Shown here piece by piece: positions 12,044 to 23,334 of a stretch of 64,000 bases of DNA. A model generated the notes under the pieces. It did no database searches. It was not told the DNA's origin and was given only the letters and a program-made list of their open reading frames with translations. Made by a program: the position numbers and the translations under genes. Numbering within the stretch: the first letter of the stretch is position 1; every line of letters starts with the position of its first letter. Source of the DNA: Choanephora cucurbitarum (Eukaryota; Mucoromycota; Mucoromycetes; Mucorales; Choanephoraceae); the NCBI GenBank assembly GCA_025331435.1, contig JAIWNI010000061.1, positions 62,001 to 126,000 of the forward strand, in the 5' to 3' direction.

Positions 12044-14195
12044 AGACCCTCTTCCTGTCTCTCTTTTATTTAATTTAAAGCAATTCGTGTTGATCAGTTT
12101 TGCTAATGACTTTATTTATTTTCTTAACTTATCTTTACTATTAACTTAAATAAAATCCATTCCTTTTTTAAAATCAAGGACTTCATGCTCTATCAAAAAA
12201 AAAAAGACTTACCTCTACTGACACATAGATCAAATGCATCTTTCCCTCTCATCATTTCAAATCAAATCAAACTCGATTGTTTCCAAGGAAACAACCGAGT
12301 AACAAATACAGAAAAATAAGTGGTTCAATGAAAAGATGGTTGCAATGCGCACCACTTTGATTTGATTAAACTTCTTGGTGGTGATACATTGGAGATGAAA
12401 GCTTAGTAGCTGAGGTCCAAAAACTTTTGTCTGTGTGCCCTTTATCTCTTTTCTGGAGTGGCTATTATGCGACCTTTTTTATTTAATTGAAATGTAGAAC
12501 CTGCATCTTATCTGCGCATTCTCCTCTTCAGGGTTTATTGTGCAACCCGAGTTGAAAAGTAATTTTCAAATTGCAACAATTTATATTTTCAGATGCAACT
12601 AGTTTCCATTGCGTACCTCTAGAAAAAAAAAAGTCAATAGATTTCCTTCTCTCTTATACTCCTTTTTTTTCAGTCAGTTACCTAGAGCTCTTTTATGCCT
12701 TGAGATCATTTATCTTCTTATGATGCCCTTTTTGATCATTTACTGTTGCTCTCAGAACAGATCGAAACAGACGAAGGTATGTGTTATGCATTCGAGTAGC
12801 TATCTCCCTTCCTCTCCTGTCTTTATCAAATCATTGTGAATCCTTGTTATGTAAATAAAGACTCTTTGCTGTAAAAGCTACTTGTAAAAGAAGAATAAAT
12901 ACGCTTGTGTTTTAATAAGGACAACCCATACTTATTCGGGTGTTTTTAAGTGAGGAAGTTGGGCGTTATCTCCATAAAGTAAATTCTGTAGCAAGTGGTG
13001 CAGAATCTGAATTTAATGTGTAGTATCACCTGATGATAGCTATAAATAATAATACCAACGTGTCACTCTGCTTCCTTTTTTGATGACATACCATGACAAT
13101 ATTAAAAGCATTCTTTCGAATGCTTTCTTCCACTCTCTTCTTTTTCAATACCAAACTGACATTGATATGATGGTCCAAAAAATTCTAAGAAAGAGTCAGC
13201 AGGCCTGTATGAAGGTAAACAAACAAAGAGAGAAACGGCCAAAGCATAGGAAGCCATATTTTGAAAAGCAGCAACACTATTGGGCAGTAAGCGATTAGGC
13301 TGATTCATCTTGAAGGGAAGCTTGCATTAGCCAAGATATCTGTATGACAACCATGGTTTGAAAGAGACTTTCTTGGCAAGGAGGAGCTCGGTGTTAAAGA
13401 GATCAGAGTACGTGTGGTAACGATTCGTATTTTTCATGCCTAAACGCGTTGTCTTTTGAGCAACTACTCTTGGCCAAGACAAGATGAATGTATGTGCATA
13501 TCTCCCATCAATAGAAATTTGGGCATGCGCAGTAACTTTGCATTTCTCACTTCCCATCCCCAGTTTGACTTTGCTGGGATGCGTGCCTTGCTATTCTCGA
13601 GTTACGCAGATACAATACTTACTTATGACTCCAGATGCTGTCTCTGTATGTTTTTTTTTGGCTTCTTGACGACTACGAATCTTATAACTTTGACTTTGGT
13701 AATCCATAAGCCAACTTGACTCCTAAATGTTTTGATCTTTTTTACATAGCCTATCATAAGATTAGTGTACAAGAGTAGTTGTGCCATCCAAAAATAACAA
13801 TTGACGCTTTTCGCCTATAGTACTCAAGAACAGTAAAACATACATCCCAGCAAAGTCAAGCTAGAGATGCAAAGTTGTTTTGTATGCTCAGATTTTCATC
13901 AGTAGTACTGCATGAATACAGAAAGACGAACCTTATGAGGCAGAATGAATTACGCAAGTATGATCATATCATTGCTTTTGTCTCCCAACGTTTGATAAAT
14001 AAAAGCCTTCTCACTCTATTTTATCATTGTGTGGATAATGCAACAAGTTCATATCAATTCTATCTCTCTTTTTCTTTATGCTCATTATCTCAACATTTTT
14101 TCTCGACTCGTTCAAGACAGCTATATCAAACTTTATTCTGAGATACTCTTTCTTTGAAAAGAGATTTGATAATTTATTTAATTTAGTTTCGATGA
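12044..14195. other. intergenic region with a diverged inverted duplication
   Basis: About 2.1 kb without a supported gene. The minus-strand frame from 13557 to 13102 is open for about 150 codons except for one TAA near 13327, but shows no known domain. It overlaps one arm of the inverted duplication listed separately, so it may be a transposon remnant. Confidence 0.4.
13514..13898. repeat. imperfect inverted repeat, arms 13514-13603 and 13821-13898
   Basis: The two arms are diverged reverse complements around a spacer of about 215 bp. Their core is an exact 17-bp match: TTGACTTTGCTGGGATG at 13565-13581 against its complement at 13843-13859. Further matching blocks (AACTTTGCAT, TTCTCGAGT against TTCTTGAGT) extend the arms to about 80-90 bp. 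It could be an old miniature transposon or a foldback relic. No target-site duplication was identified. Confidence 0.55.
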
Positions 14196-16583
14196 TTACA
14201 ATGAGTAATCGTCCTTTAATTTCTCTGAAGCTTCACGGATAGCAGCTGCAACGCGTTGCTCCGCATGACGAACTCGAGTGTAGTCATGGCCTTCAATGCC
14301 TTCAGCGATACCAGGGAAAACTTGAGAGGAGTAACCAGTCCAAAGACCAGGAGCATAGATCACGTGTTTAAACCAGCTACGACCTTCAAGACCTTCTGGA
14401 TCAATAAAACCACGCTCAAAGAAAACAAGACGGTTATTGGTCTTTTCAACGCGCTTCAAGAGGTTGGAATCAACATTGGCTGAATCCTCAAGACGCTTTT
14501 CGAGTCTCTGTCTACGGCGTTCAAAGCGACGAGTGGTTCTCTCTAGCTTGTCAAGAGCATCATCAAGGTGAGGGAAACTGTGAGGTGCAGCAAGCGAACT
14601 TAAGCCTTCTGAATATCTTCTTAATTCCTTGTAATAATCTGAAGGATAAAGAGGAATGATGGTAGAATCAGCAAGACGCAATGCTAACAAACCCCAGATT
14701 TTGACCATTGTCTGATGATAAAGGAAGTTTGGATCACCGAATTTCTCCATCCAGTGGAAACTATCGTAGTTACTGTGGTAAACACCATAGTCGCCTCCAA
14801 AATTCAGATTGACACTAGCAATACCAAGATGATCCAAGAAACCAACGAAATCACTTCCAGAACCTAATTGACCAACAGGTGGGTTTGCATCGGTAGAGGT
14901 GTTGGTGTTGGCAGACCAAGCGTCATACACAGATTTTCCAGAGTTAGGATCGTTGATTTCAGAAGTAATTTGATAAATAAGTCTACTCAAAGAAGGCGAT
15001 GCTTCTGCTGCAAAACGAGAGCCAGCGACAGCAACGTCGACATTGATATAAACAGCACCCTCCTTAGTGAGCCATTCACTATGATCTTCAACCCATTCAG
15101 TAGATCCGACAAGACCGTATTCTTCACCATCCCAAGAGGCCAAGATGATTGTACGTCTAGGGCGCCATCCAGATTTAAGAAGTTCACCAAGGACACGAGC
15201 AAGTTCCAAAAGTGTTGCTGATCCCGAGGAAGGATCTACGGCACCATATACCCAAGCGTCACGATGGTTACCCAAAATAACAGCTCGATCGGGTTCCTCT
15301 GCACCTTCGATACGAGCAATCACGTTCCAGATGGGTGTAATTTTGTTTTCAACATGATTTGTCAAGATGACCTCACCTTCAGTAGGACCACTGAAATAAT
15401 CAACTTCCTTAAGACCACCAGCCCAGTCTACCTTGTTTCGGACACCAAGCCCTTGAGTAGCCTTGAGGAGAGGCAGTGCATCTTCCCATGACAAAGGTAA
15501 AGAAGGTATCTTGGCCAAACCAATAGATTCTTCAGGCTTAATGCGGACAGCATCCTTAGTGGCAGCATAACCTGGGGTTAAAGGATCACCTGCTAAAAGT
15601 GAGAGATATTGGACAGAGCCTCTTTGAGCAGAACTCTTGGAGCGCCAAGGACCTTTAGGGTAAGATTTTGCTGGGTTGTGTGTTTCATCCTTGTCCAATG
15701 GCCCATCATCAATAGGATCAGAGTAGATTAAGGCGCCAGCACAGCCAAATGTTTCAGCAGCTTTGACCTTAAGACCACGGAATGAGCCACCATATCTCAT
15801 AAGAGCAATAGTACCATTCAATTCAATGCCGCTGTCCTTCAAAAATTGGAAATCCTCAAGTCGGCCATAGTTTGCATAAACAACGCGGCCAGTCACTGTA
15901 CCATTTTTAGAGTATCCATGAAAAGTAGGAATGACATTAGGATCCTTGCTAGTTTCATCCTCATCAACGGGATCTTCAGTCAACTTTGCTTCAAATCGCA
16001 GATGTTTAGGTCCAGAGACAAGGGCTAAGCGATGAGAGACGGGATAGTTTAACAAAGGATAATATGTCTCGATTTTGGCATCAAGCCCAAAATTCTTGAA
16101 TTGATTGAGAGTCCACTCAGCTTGCTTCTTGTCATTTTCAGTTCCAGCTAGATGTGCTTCAGAAGTATAAATCTTCAAATAATCGCGAATGCTCTCATTT
16201 GATGGCATTTCAAGCATTATCTTTTCAGGATTGATTTTGCCTGGTGGAGTTGGTTCTTGAAGAGGAATCGAATCAGTACGCGGACTAAAAATAAAATGCT
16301 GAAAAAGATACTTACTTGGTTCTTCCTTTTCTATATTGTCAAACCAAAGACCAAATGTTATGCCTATAAGGACAAAAATAGCAACAATAGCAGAAATTGT
16401 GACAACAGTACGGAAAGTTGTACGTCTAGGAGCACTCATGGTTCCTCTTTGTCTGTCAAGTAATGGTGTATTTTCGTCTTGGTCACCATTCCATTTTGAG
16501 TTGAACCAGTCTTTGGCCTTTTGTAGGTTTCCTTTGAAACCCTCATTATTTTCGTCTGAAGGTAGAGATATACCGCCAGCCAT
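14196..16583 (-). CDS. vacuolar/membrane M28 metallopeptidase, glutamate carboxypeptidase II (PSMA)/transferrin-receptor-like
   Basis: Single-exon gene, 795 aa, type II membrane peptidase. The cytosolic tail has an acidic dileucine-type signal (ENTPLLDRQR), suggesting vacuolar/endosomal sorting, then a membrane helix near residues 60-82. A PA domain spans about 195-340, the M28 zinc peptidase about 415-620, and the TFR-type dimerisation domain the last 130 residues. Zinc and catalytic residues are present: His440 and Asp450 in GNHRDAWVYGAVDPSSG, the Glu pair in WDGEEYGLVGS (about 487), Asp in INVDVAV, and His in YGVYHSNYDS. It should therefore be an active dipeptidase/carboxypeptidase, unlike the transferrin receptor. 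A 31-nt GT...AG stretch near 16283-16313 mimics an intron but its removal would break the frame, so the uninterrupted reading is preferred. Confidence 0.93.
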   Translation of the reverse strand: MAGGISLPSDENNEGFKGNLQKAKDWFNSKWNGDQDENTPLLDRQRGTMSAPRRTTFRTVVTISAIVAIFVLIGITFGLWFDNIEKEEPSKYLFQHFIFSPRTDSIPLQEPTPPGKINPEKIMLEMPSNESIRDYLKIYTSEAHLAGTENDKKQAEWTLNQFKNFGLDAKIETYYPLLNYPVSHRLALVSGPKHLRFEAKLTEDPVDEDETSKDPNVIPTFHGYSKNGTVTGRVVYANYGRLEDFQFLKDSGIELNGTIALMRYGGSFRGLKVKAAETFGCAGALIYSDPIDDGPLDKDETHNPAKSYPKGPWRSKSSAQRGSVQYLSLLAGDPLTPGYAATKDAVRIKPEESIGLAKIPSLPLSWEDALPLLKATQGLGVRNKVDWAGGLKEVDYFSGPTEGEVILTNHVENKITPIWNVIARIEGAEEPDRAVILGNHRDAWVYGAVDPSSGSATLLELARVLGELLKSGWRPRRTIILASWDGEEYGLVGSTEWVEDHSEWLTKEGAVYINVDVAVAGSRFAAEASPSLSRLIYQITSEINDPNSGKSVYDAWSANTNTSTDANPPVGQLGSGSDFVGFLDHLGIASVNLNFGGDYGVYHSNYDSFHWMEKFGDPNFLYHQTMVKIWGLLALRLADSTIIPLYPSDYYKELRRYSEGLSSLAAPHSFPHLDDALDKLERTTRRFERRRQRLEKRLEDSANVDSNLLKRVEKTNNRLVFFERGFIDPEGLEGRSWFKHVIYAPGLWTGYSSQVFPGIAEGIEGHDYTRVRHAEQRVAAAIREASEKLKDDYSL

Positions 16584-18203
16584 GTTAAGTGTTTACAAAA
16601 GCTGTATAGAAATTATTCAGGTAAAAAAAAAAGAGAAAAGAAAGGGAAAGAATATAATTCCGCTATCTAAAATTCTGTCTTCGGGTGAGCAAGAAGCTCG
16701 TCATATCTATTCGTAATGGGCAAAGACACAACGTGATGTTACACTCAGTCCTCCATTTGTAAAAGGCATCCAAGTGATTAGTATTTCACCGAGCTATCGG
16801 AAGCGATATGTTTATGCAATGATGATTATCTTTTAACGAAAGAAGATTAGAAATAACTGTAAACTGTACAACTCCGACACAGTTTTGTCTTAAATCGTGC
16901 GAATTCAAAATGCCAAAAAAAATAGGTAGTGCAAAAGCTAAAAAAAACAGTCTTTCAGTTAGTTCTATTTTATGTCATGTAGTCTAAAAGGAGTAACTTT
17001 GTTTATGAGAATAAAGAAAAGCACCTCGAGTTTAACATAGAAATGAACAATAAAGCTTACTTTTGAAAGACGTTACAGACTTTACCTTGTATTTTGATTT
17101 TAAGCTTCCATAAAGAGTACCAAAATTATTGCTTTGAAGACCGAAAGCAGCAGTAAGAATACTATCGTAAGAGGTAGCAATACCATTGCCAAGAAGATCT
17201 ATCGAAAATACAGGCTTAAAGACAAGAGTCTTGTTTTTTTTTTCTTGGTTCACGATAAGAAAATGAGCTGTTGCTCCATAGCTTCATATACTACCGATGG
17301 AACGAACTCGATGCAATCAAGGAAAAGCGAGTTTGCAAGAGGTTGTTGTAGAGAGGAGTTCAGCCGGAGAGCAGACACTTAAAAGACCTGCGGTTATGAA
17401 TGATGCCCATAAAAATTGTTTGACTGATGCTATTGATGAAAGGTTCAGAAGGATTTTAAACAAGATGATCAATAGCTTTGTAGTCTTTTGGGTTTTGAGG
17501 GCACCAATTGCGTTACATGCGATAGTTAAAACTAAACAAAAAAAGCTTTCATTGCCACAAAGTGGTTGATGACTTTCTCACTCTAGAGGAAACCTCTAAA
17601 CCAAAGTCTGAAGTCAAGACAATCACCTGTATAACAATATGCTATTTGGGAACTCTGTACGCGTTCATTGATCGCTCATTGATCGCTCATTGATATTTTC
17701 TTTTACGCGTATTGATTATACGCCAATTGGATTTCTAAAGACCGTTTAATGATTCTCAAAATCCGCCATTTAGGACTGTACATTATTCAGATCTTTATAA
17801 AAAAAAAGCTCTAGTAAGTATACTATGCATAGACTGCATACCTATTTGCATCGTTTTCCTTCTTATTTCGCATGCCATCTTTGCGCGTTCAAAGAGCACC
17901 TTCATTCAATGAAGTATGATTTTAGAAGAAATCTTTGTCATTGCTATCAATCCCAAAGATTTAGGTGTTTCCCCCCTTTTTTTTTTTAACTGCTGCCAAA
18001 ACATGACATTGAATATGTCTGATATATTCATTGGCCTGCTTTTTAACTGCTTTATTTGGTTTTTAAAAGATGCATTAATTAAGTCCGAGCCGAACACGAA
18101 CTCAGCACAGCAATGATGTGTCAAAACACAATACACCAATCTATATCAATCGTTCCCCCTCCGCTCCTACTCCTCTTTCTTCTTTTCGTGTTAACTCTAA
18201 GAG
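16584..18203. other. divergent intergenic region
   Basis: About 1.6 kb between the M28 peptidase (minus) and STE24 (plus). No gene recognised; plus-strand open stretches at 17134-17382 and 17297-17569 have no domain or splice support. A short tandem repeat of CATTGATCGCT lies near 17667-17695. Confidence 0.4.
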
Positions 18204-19643
18204 ATGGTTGGATTCTTGGCCTACTTAGACACGCTTGATTATAAGCAATTCGTGCTAGGATTCTCCTGTGCCGTCTATGGCTTTGAGCAATACCTCAAGT
18301 AAGTCTAATAAAAAAAAAGAGGTTCAACCCACAACTGATGACTTGATAAAGTTACCGTCAATACAATCGTTATTTGATGCGTCAACGTCCTTCTGAATTG
18401 ACAGATATTGTAACTGAAGAAGACTTCAAAAAAGCACAAGCATATAACTTGGACAAGTCTCGCTTTGGCTTTATTGAAAACTTATATAAGCAAGTGGAGA
18501 CTGTCCTGATGTTGCACTATGATGCACTTCCTGCCATCTGGGATTACGCAGGTCATCTGTTATTTTCATTCACTGGTTATGGTCCAGACTATCAGGTAAA
18601 TAATAATGTGCAGTTTTGAAAAAAGAAAAAGAAACTCAAGTATCTTTTTACAACAGATCTTGCAATCGCTCGTCTTCCTTACTCTCTTCAGCTTCATCTC
18701 CACCATCACAACCACACCTTTTAGTCTCTATTCAGCCTTTGTGATTGAAGAAAAGCACGGTTTCAACAAGCAAACACTCGGCTTGTTTTTCATGGACATG
18801 CTCAAGTCTCAATTGATCATGGCTGTCTTGATGTTTCCTTTCATGTCTGCCTTTATCTGGATCATTCAGTCCACAGGCGATAACTTTTACCTGTACGTCT
18901 GGGGCATTGCCATGCTCTTCCAACTCGTGATCATCACAGTCTACCCCAACTATATTCAGCCTCTCTTCAACAAGTTGACACCTCTTGAAGAAGGTGAGCT
19001 CCGTAGTCAGATTGAGGCCTTGGCTGCCCGTATCGAATTCCCTCTCAAGAAGCTCTATGTGATTGATGGATCCAAGCGTTCAGGTCATTCAAATGCCTAC
19101 TTTTATGGATTTGGTAAGAACAAGCATATTGTGCTCTATGATACTCTGATTGAACACTCAAGCCATGATGAGATCTGTGCTGTCTTGGCTCATGAACTTG
19201 GTCACTGGAAGATGGGTCATACACTCAAGTTGTTGGCTGTCAACCAAGTCTACCTACTCTCTATCTTCTGGTTGTTCTCCTTCTTTATTCACAACCACAA
19301 GATCTATCATGACTTTGGATTCAAGACAACTCCTACCTTGATTGGTTTCTTGTTGTTCCAGTTCATTCAGTCTCCCTTTGAGAGTGTGATTGGTTTCATG
19401 TTCCATGTCTATCAACGTAAGAATGAGTATGAAGCAGATGCCTATGCACTCAAGTTGGGCTATGCCTCTACTCTTCGTAGTGCTCTGATCAAGTTGAGTG
19501 TTAAGAATTTGGGTGGATTTAATGTGGATCCCTTGTACTCTGCCTGGAACCATTCTCACCCTAGTCTAGTAGAACGATTGAATGCACTTGGTGTAAAGCC
19601 TACCTCTGATAAGCCTATCATTGACCCCAAAAAAGACTTGTAG
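18204..19643 (+). CDS. STE24: CAAX prenyl protease 1 (M48 family, STE24)
   Basis: ER/inner nuclear membrane zinc protease that removes the -AAX tripeptide from prenylated proteins and makes a second cut in a-factor-type precursors. Three exons (18204-18298, 18352-18595, 18657-19643) give 441 aa, the usual length. The start is fixed by phase: exon 1 encodes FLAYLDTLDYKQFVLGF, typical of the N-terminus. The catalytic HELGH motif is at residues 292-296 (HELGHWKMGH) and the third ligand is Glu372 in NEYEADAYAL. Several hydrophobic helices surround these, and GGFNVDPLYSAWNHSHPSLVERL is the conserved C-terminal block. Pheromone peptides are used differently in Mucoromycota, so lamin/a-factor-like substrates are not implied. 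Very sure call. Confidence 0.96.
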
Positions 19644-19944
19644 ATAATAAAATCATCTAATTTAAGAAAAAAAAGAGAGATAGTACCTCTTTAAAGAAAC
19701 ACTAAAGGTCTATTATGACTTGTACTATCAAATCATTGATGATTGTCATTACAGGCTCTGTTCATAATCATCATTTGTCTTAGAATTCATGATATTGAAT
19801 GATTCCCGTAAGAAAAAAAGGGAAGCATTGACTTTAATTGTTTATAGGTAGTTAGAAGAATAACAAATTCTACCATTTACTGATAGAGTATGTATTTCTA
19901 TTCAATTCGCGCACTTTTTCTATTTTCATTATTTTTTTCTAACC

Positions 19945-21361
19945 ATGATGTCCGATGAGCAACTCAGTGCTCAGCTACAACAGCAAGCACAACAGCAACA
20001 ACAACAGCAGCAACAGCAACAACAAGTTCAACAACAACAGCAGCAACAGAGACAGTCCTCAAAGCAAAAATCAAAAGACCAGCCCTATTATGCACAGATG
20101 CAACAATACCAACAATCCCTTCAAAACGATAGTCATTCCGTCTTGCTTGTCACTGCTGGGTATGACAACACTGTTCGTTTCTGGGAAGCATTGAGCGGCA
20201 TCTGTTCAAAGACAATTAAACATCCTGATTCTGTAATGTGTTTTTTGATCTCTATCTTCTTTCTCGAAACTCATTTTTCTTTTCTTAGCAAGTCAATCGT
20301 CTTTGTATTTCACCTGATAAAACTATTTTAGCAGCAGCAGGTAATCATTCAGTCCGTCTTTATGATGTCACAAGCAACAACGATAGTCCAGTAAGTGCAT
20401 GAAACCAATGAAAGAACTCGTTCTGACCATAATGTTAGTTTGTTGTCTTTGGTGAACATACAGGCAATGTCATTGCTACTGGATTTCATGGAGAAGGTCG
20501 ATGGATGTTTACAGCAAGTGAAGATGGTCATCTCAAAATCTGGGATACACGATCAGGTCGTAATCCAGTCCTGACTCGTAATTTTGATAATGGTGCTCCT
20601 ATTACGGATGCTGTCATGCATGCCAATCAAGGTGAATTGATTACATGTGATCAAAATGGCGCTGTGAAGATATGGGATTTGACAGCTCATGCTTGTACTC
20701 ATGAACTAGTAAAGTTAGTTCTGCTGTTTTGGCATGGTTGATATATTGAATACTCATTGTTTCTTTTACATGAAAGGTACCTGAAGAAGGAGTCCCTATG
20801 CGATCTGTGACTGTAGCATCGGATGGATCCATGTTGATTGCAGTTAACAATAAGGTATGTTGGTTACTTTTTCAAACAACAAGAAAGAAGAGATCATCTT
20901 ATTAGATGGCAAGTATAGGGTAACTGTTATGTATGGAAATTATCCAATGGGCCAGATAGTAATGAAGTGGAACCCATTCATCAATTTCAAGCACATAATG
21001 GTTATATTCTAAGAGCCATGTTAAGTCCAGATACAAAGTAAGCCAAAAAAAAAAAAAACTTGATTATCACTTGTCATTAATTCTTTTTCTAAGATTGCTA
21101 GCTACATGTTCTGCAGACAATACAGCCAAGATATGGAATACTGAAAAGAACTTTGAACTCTTATTGACATTGCAGGGACATCAACGGTGGGTATGGGACT
21201 GCGCTTTCTCTGCTGACTCTGCCTATCTTGTCACTACTTCATCAGACCATGTAGCCAGACTATGGGAATTACAGAATGGAGAAACCATTCGACAGTATAA
21301 TGGTCATCATAAGGCGGCTGTTTGTGTGGCATTGAATGATCTATCGGTGGGATATGCTTGA
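19945..21361 (+). CDS. LST8: LST8/mLST8 WD40 subunit of TOR complexes
   Basis: Beta-propeller that binds the TOR kinase domain in TORC1 and TORC2. Six exons (19945-20232, 20289-20390, 20439-20708, 20777-20854, 20919-21037, 21094-21361) give 374 aa. After the N-terminus come conserved LST8 blocks: [93 protein letters not shown] and [10 protein letters not shown]. The unusual part is residues 7-40, a glutamine-rich tract encoded by CAA/CAG runs, absent from animal and yeast LST8, which may be length-variable. The first codons are ATGATG, so translation may begin at either. The 3' end overlaps the PIG-H gene on the other strand by 55 bp. Confidence 0.96.
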
Positions 21362-22049
21362 ACGTTTTCTGTTGAGAATAAAATTGTACGTGTTCCTTGA
21401 TAGACATGTAACAAAATAGGTTCCAACTTGGGCAAGAGATGCTTTTTTTTTAAAAAAGAGATCAATACCTTCTCCTCTCTTTAATGTTGTCTGATTCTTA
21501 CCTCAAATACCACCACCATATCTTCTTGATCTTTTACCAGAATAGCCAAATAAGACTTGATCTGCCAAAAGCTGATACCCTCGTTGATCACAATGTCTTC
21601 AACCTTGAGTCGATCAATAAACCGAGAGAATGTCGATCCGTTCCAATAGACTGTTTTGATTTGAATCCCAACATCACGAATGGCCAAGATGCTCTCTAAC
21701 TCTCTTGTTCAGTTAAGAGTGTATGTTATCTGTCTTATTCTTCTTACCCTTTCTAACGGAAGCGCGTTTGAACAGATACCATATACACAAGATAATGAAA
21801 CCTAGAATAAGTGATGCATACTAATAGGCATGAGCAAGACACATGGATAGACATCTCTCTATTTTTTTTTACCCAACAAAGTAAAAATGCTATCGACAGA
21901 ATCACAAGATCCACTGAACTCAGTAAAGGTGACTCTGAGTCAACACTATATTCACATGCTTGATTCCCAGGTAACCAATGACAAGTCAATAAGCCTATCG
22001 TATAAATCTCATCTTGACCATGTGTCATGTTGAATTTTATTGGAAGCAT
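21307..22049 (-). CDS. GPI15: GPI-GlcNAc transferase subunit H (PIG-H/GPI15)
   Basis: Subunit of the ER enzyme that adds GlcNAc to phosphatidylinositol, the first step of GPI-anchor synthesis. Four exons on the minus strand (21873-22049, 21748-21820, 21502-21695, 21307-21441) with introns of 52, 52 and 60 nt give 192 aa, matching the human protein's length (188). A hydrophobic hairpin lies around residues 46-75 ([14 protein letters not shown], then [14 protein letters not shown]). The diagnostic segment follows: [14 protein letters not shown], then [11 protein letters not shown], then SYLAILVKD, as in PIG-H (SLGIQ, KDIVINEAI). The last exon reads [19 protein letters not shown]. Its stop lies inside the LST8 coding region on the opposite strand. 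The call rests on motif order and length. Confidence 0.87.
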
Positions 22050-22126
22050 AAAATATAAAATAATTTTTGTGTGTTTTTTTCTTTCTTCTTAGCTATCTCT
22101 CTCTCTCTCTCTTTTTTTTGTTTGTC
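22050..22126. promoter_or_regulatory. 77-bp bidirectional promoter between PIG-H and ALYREF-like genes
   Basis: The two divergent start codons are only 77 bp apart. The interval consists of a poly-T stretch and a CT microsatellite on the plus strand, with no obvious TATA box, so both genes probably share one nucleosome-free core promoter. Confidence 0.55.
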
Positions 22127-23334
22127 ATGGCTAAAGGACTTCCAGATTTAGATCGATCGCTTGATGAAACTATTCGACTAAACAAGTCTAAAGTCAATAG
22201 CCGCCTTGGTCGAACTGTACCACCCAAACTTCCACGTTCAAAAGAGGTAAAAAAAATAGACTGACATGGAAAGAAAAGTGTACTTATAGCAATAAGAAAA
22301 GCGAGATGGCAGTTTGATTATCAAGTCAAAATCACAAAAAGAAAAAACCAATCCCATTCTAAACCGACGAGACAATTCACACGTAAACAAACGAGACAAT
22401 CCTCAAATAACCAAGCGAACACCACAAGTAAGCAAGCGAACACCCCAAGTCAACAAACAAGCACCCCAAGTGAACAAGCAAGCACCTCAAGCCAACAAGC
22501 GAGCAGCTCAAGCGAATAAGCAAGTACCTCAAGCGAACAAGCAAGTACCTCAAGTGAGCAGACGAGATGCTTCTAATATTATCATCACCAAAGCCATCAA
22601 TACTCGTTCTACCATCACATCAGGTGGATCTATCGTGATCAAACGTGACATGCCAGTGAAAAAGAAAGAAACAGCACCAAAGCACCTTGAAGAACCAGTA
22701 AAGTGTCTTGTTGTCTGTTTAAAGTACAATAGCTAAACTCCTACTTTCTTTTTTAATTAGCCTGCCATACAATCCAATCCCATCATCAACACTACCTTAT
22801 CCCCACCTGTATATCCAACTAAAAATATTGTATTGATCTGTAATTTAGATCCAAGAGCAACAGCATCAGATGTTGGTGTAAGTAAACGACTGAAATGAGT
22901 GTTTGCAATGGGCTGTTGAACCACTTGTTTTTTCCCTTAGGAAGCATGTAAAATATTTGGTCCAGTCTTGAGTTGTGATATGTTGGTTGATCCAATGGGA
23001 AGACCATTATGTGAAGCAGAGATTGAGTTTGTGTATCCTGATTCTGCCGAGAGATGTGTTGCTCAACTAGACAATAATTATGCAGATGGTCGTATTTTGC
23101 GGGCTAAACTACAGAGTGCGCCTACCATGCCAGTAGTACCTCGTTACGCTTCGAGAACAGTTGCTGCTTCAACTAGAGTCAATCAGAGTCATGATGTGAA
23201 TTCAAGGTAAGATAAGTCTCTATATATATGTGCGTGTGTATATTCTTATACTCTTTCATCGTATCAGTCCTCTCATGGCTCCTCCACAACATCTATATCA
23301 ACACCATCGTGATCCTCATATAAGACGACTTTAA
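22127..23334 (+). CDS. ALYREF/Yra1-like mRNA export adaptor with RRM
   Basis: Nuclear RNA-binding protein that bridges spliced mRNA and the UAP56/Sub2 helicase (TREX). Five exons (22127-22246, 22302-22697, 22761-22877, 22941-23206, 23268-23334) give 321 aa. The N-terminus carries a UAP56-binding motif (LDRSLDETIRLNKS, cf. the SLDDIIKLN type of ALY). Residues about 45-180 are very basic and include nine 7-residue repeats of the form QxxKxxP (QVNKQAP, QANKQVP and similar), taking the place of the RGG-rich linker of other family members. The RRM follows: IVLICNLD is RNP2-like, then CEAEIEFVY is RNP1-like, and DGRILRAKL is the last strand. The tail ends RDPHIRRL, which could be a second helicase-binding motif although it is not canonical. 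Family confident; orthology to Yra1 versus a paralogue is open. Confidence 0.82.
22390..22563 (+). repeat. 21-bp coding tandem repeat, about 8-9 copies
   Basis: Imperfect 21-nt units (consensus close to CAAGCGAACAAGCAAGTACCT) encode the QxxKxxP heptads of the ALYREF-like protein. Copies towards the 3' side are most alike (AAGCAAGTACCTCAAGCGAA occurs nearly twice), which fits recent unit duplication. Confidence 0.7.

Noticed and set aside
16283..16313. Possible intron in the M28 peptidase
   Set aside because: 31 nt is below the range seen in the window and its removal shifts the frame; the conserved protein reads through.
17134..17569. Overlapping plus-strand frames upstream of STE24
   Set aside because: Neither shows a family signature; they overlap each other in different frames and have no clear start context.
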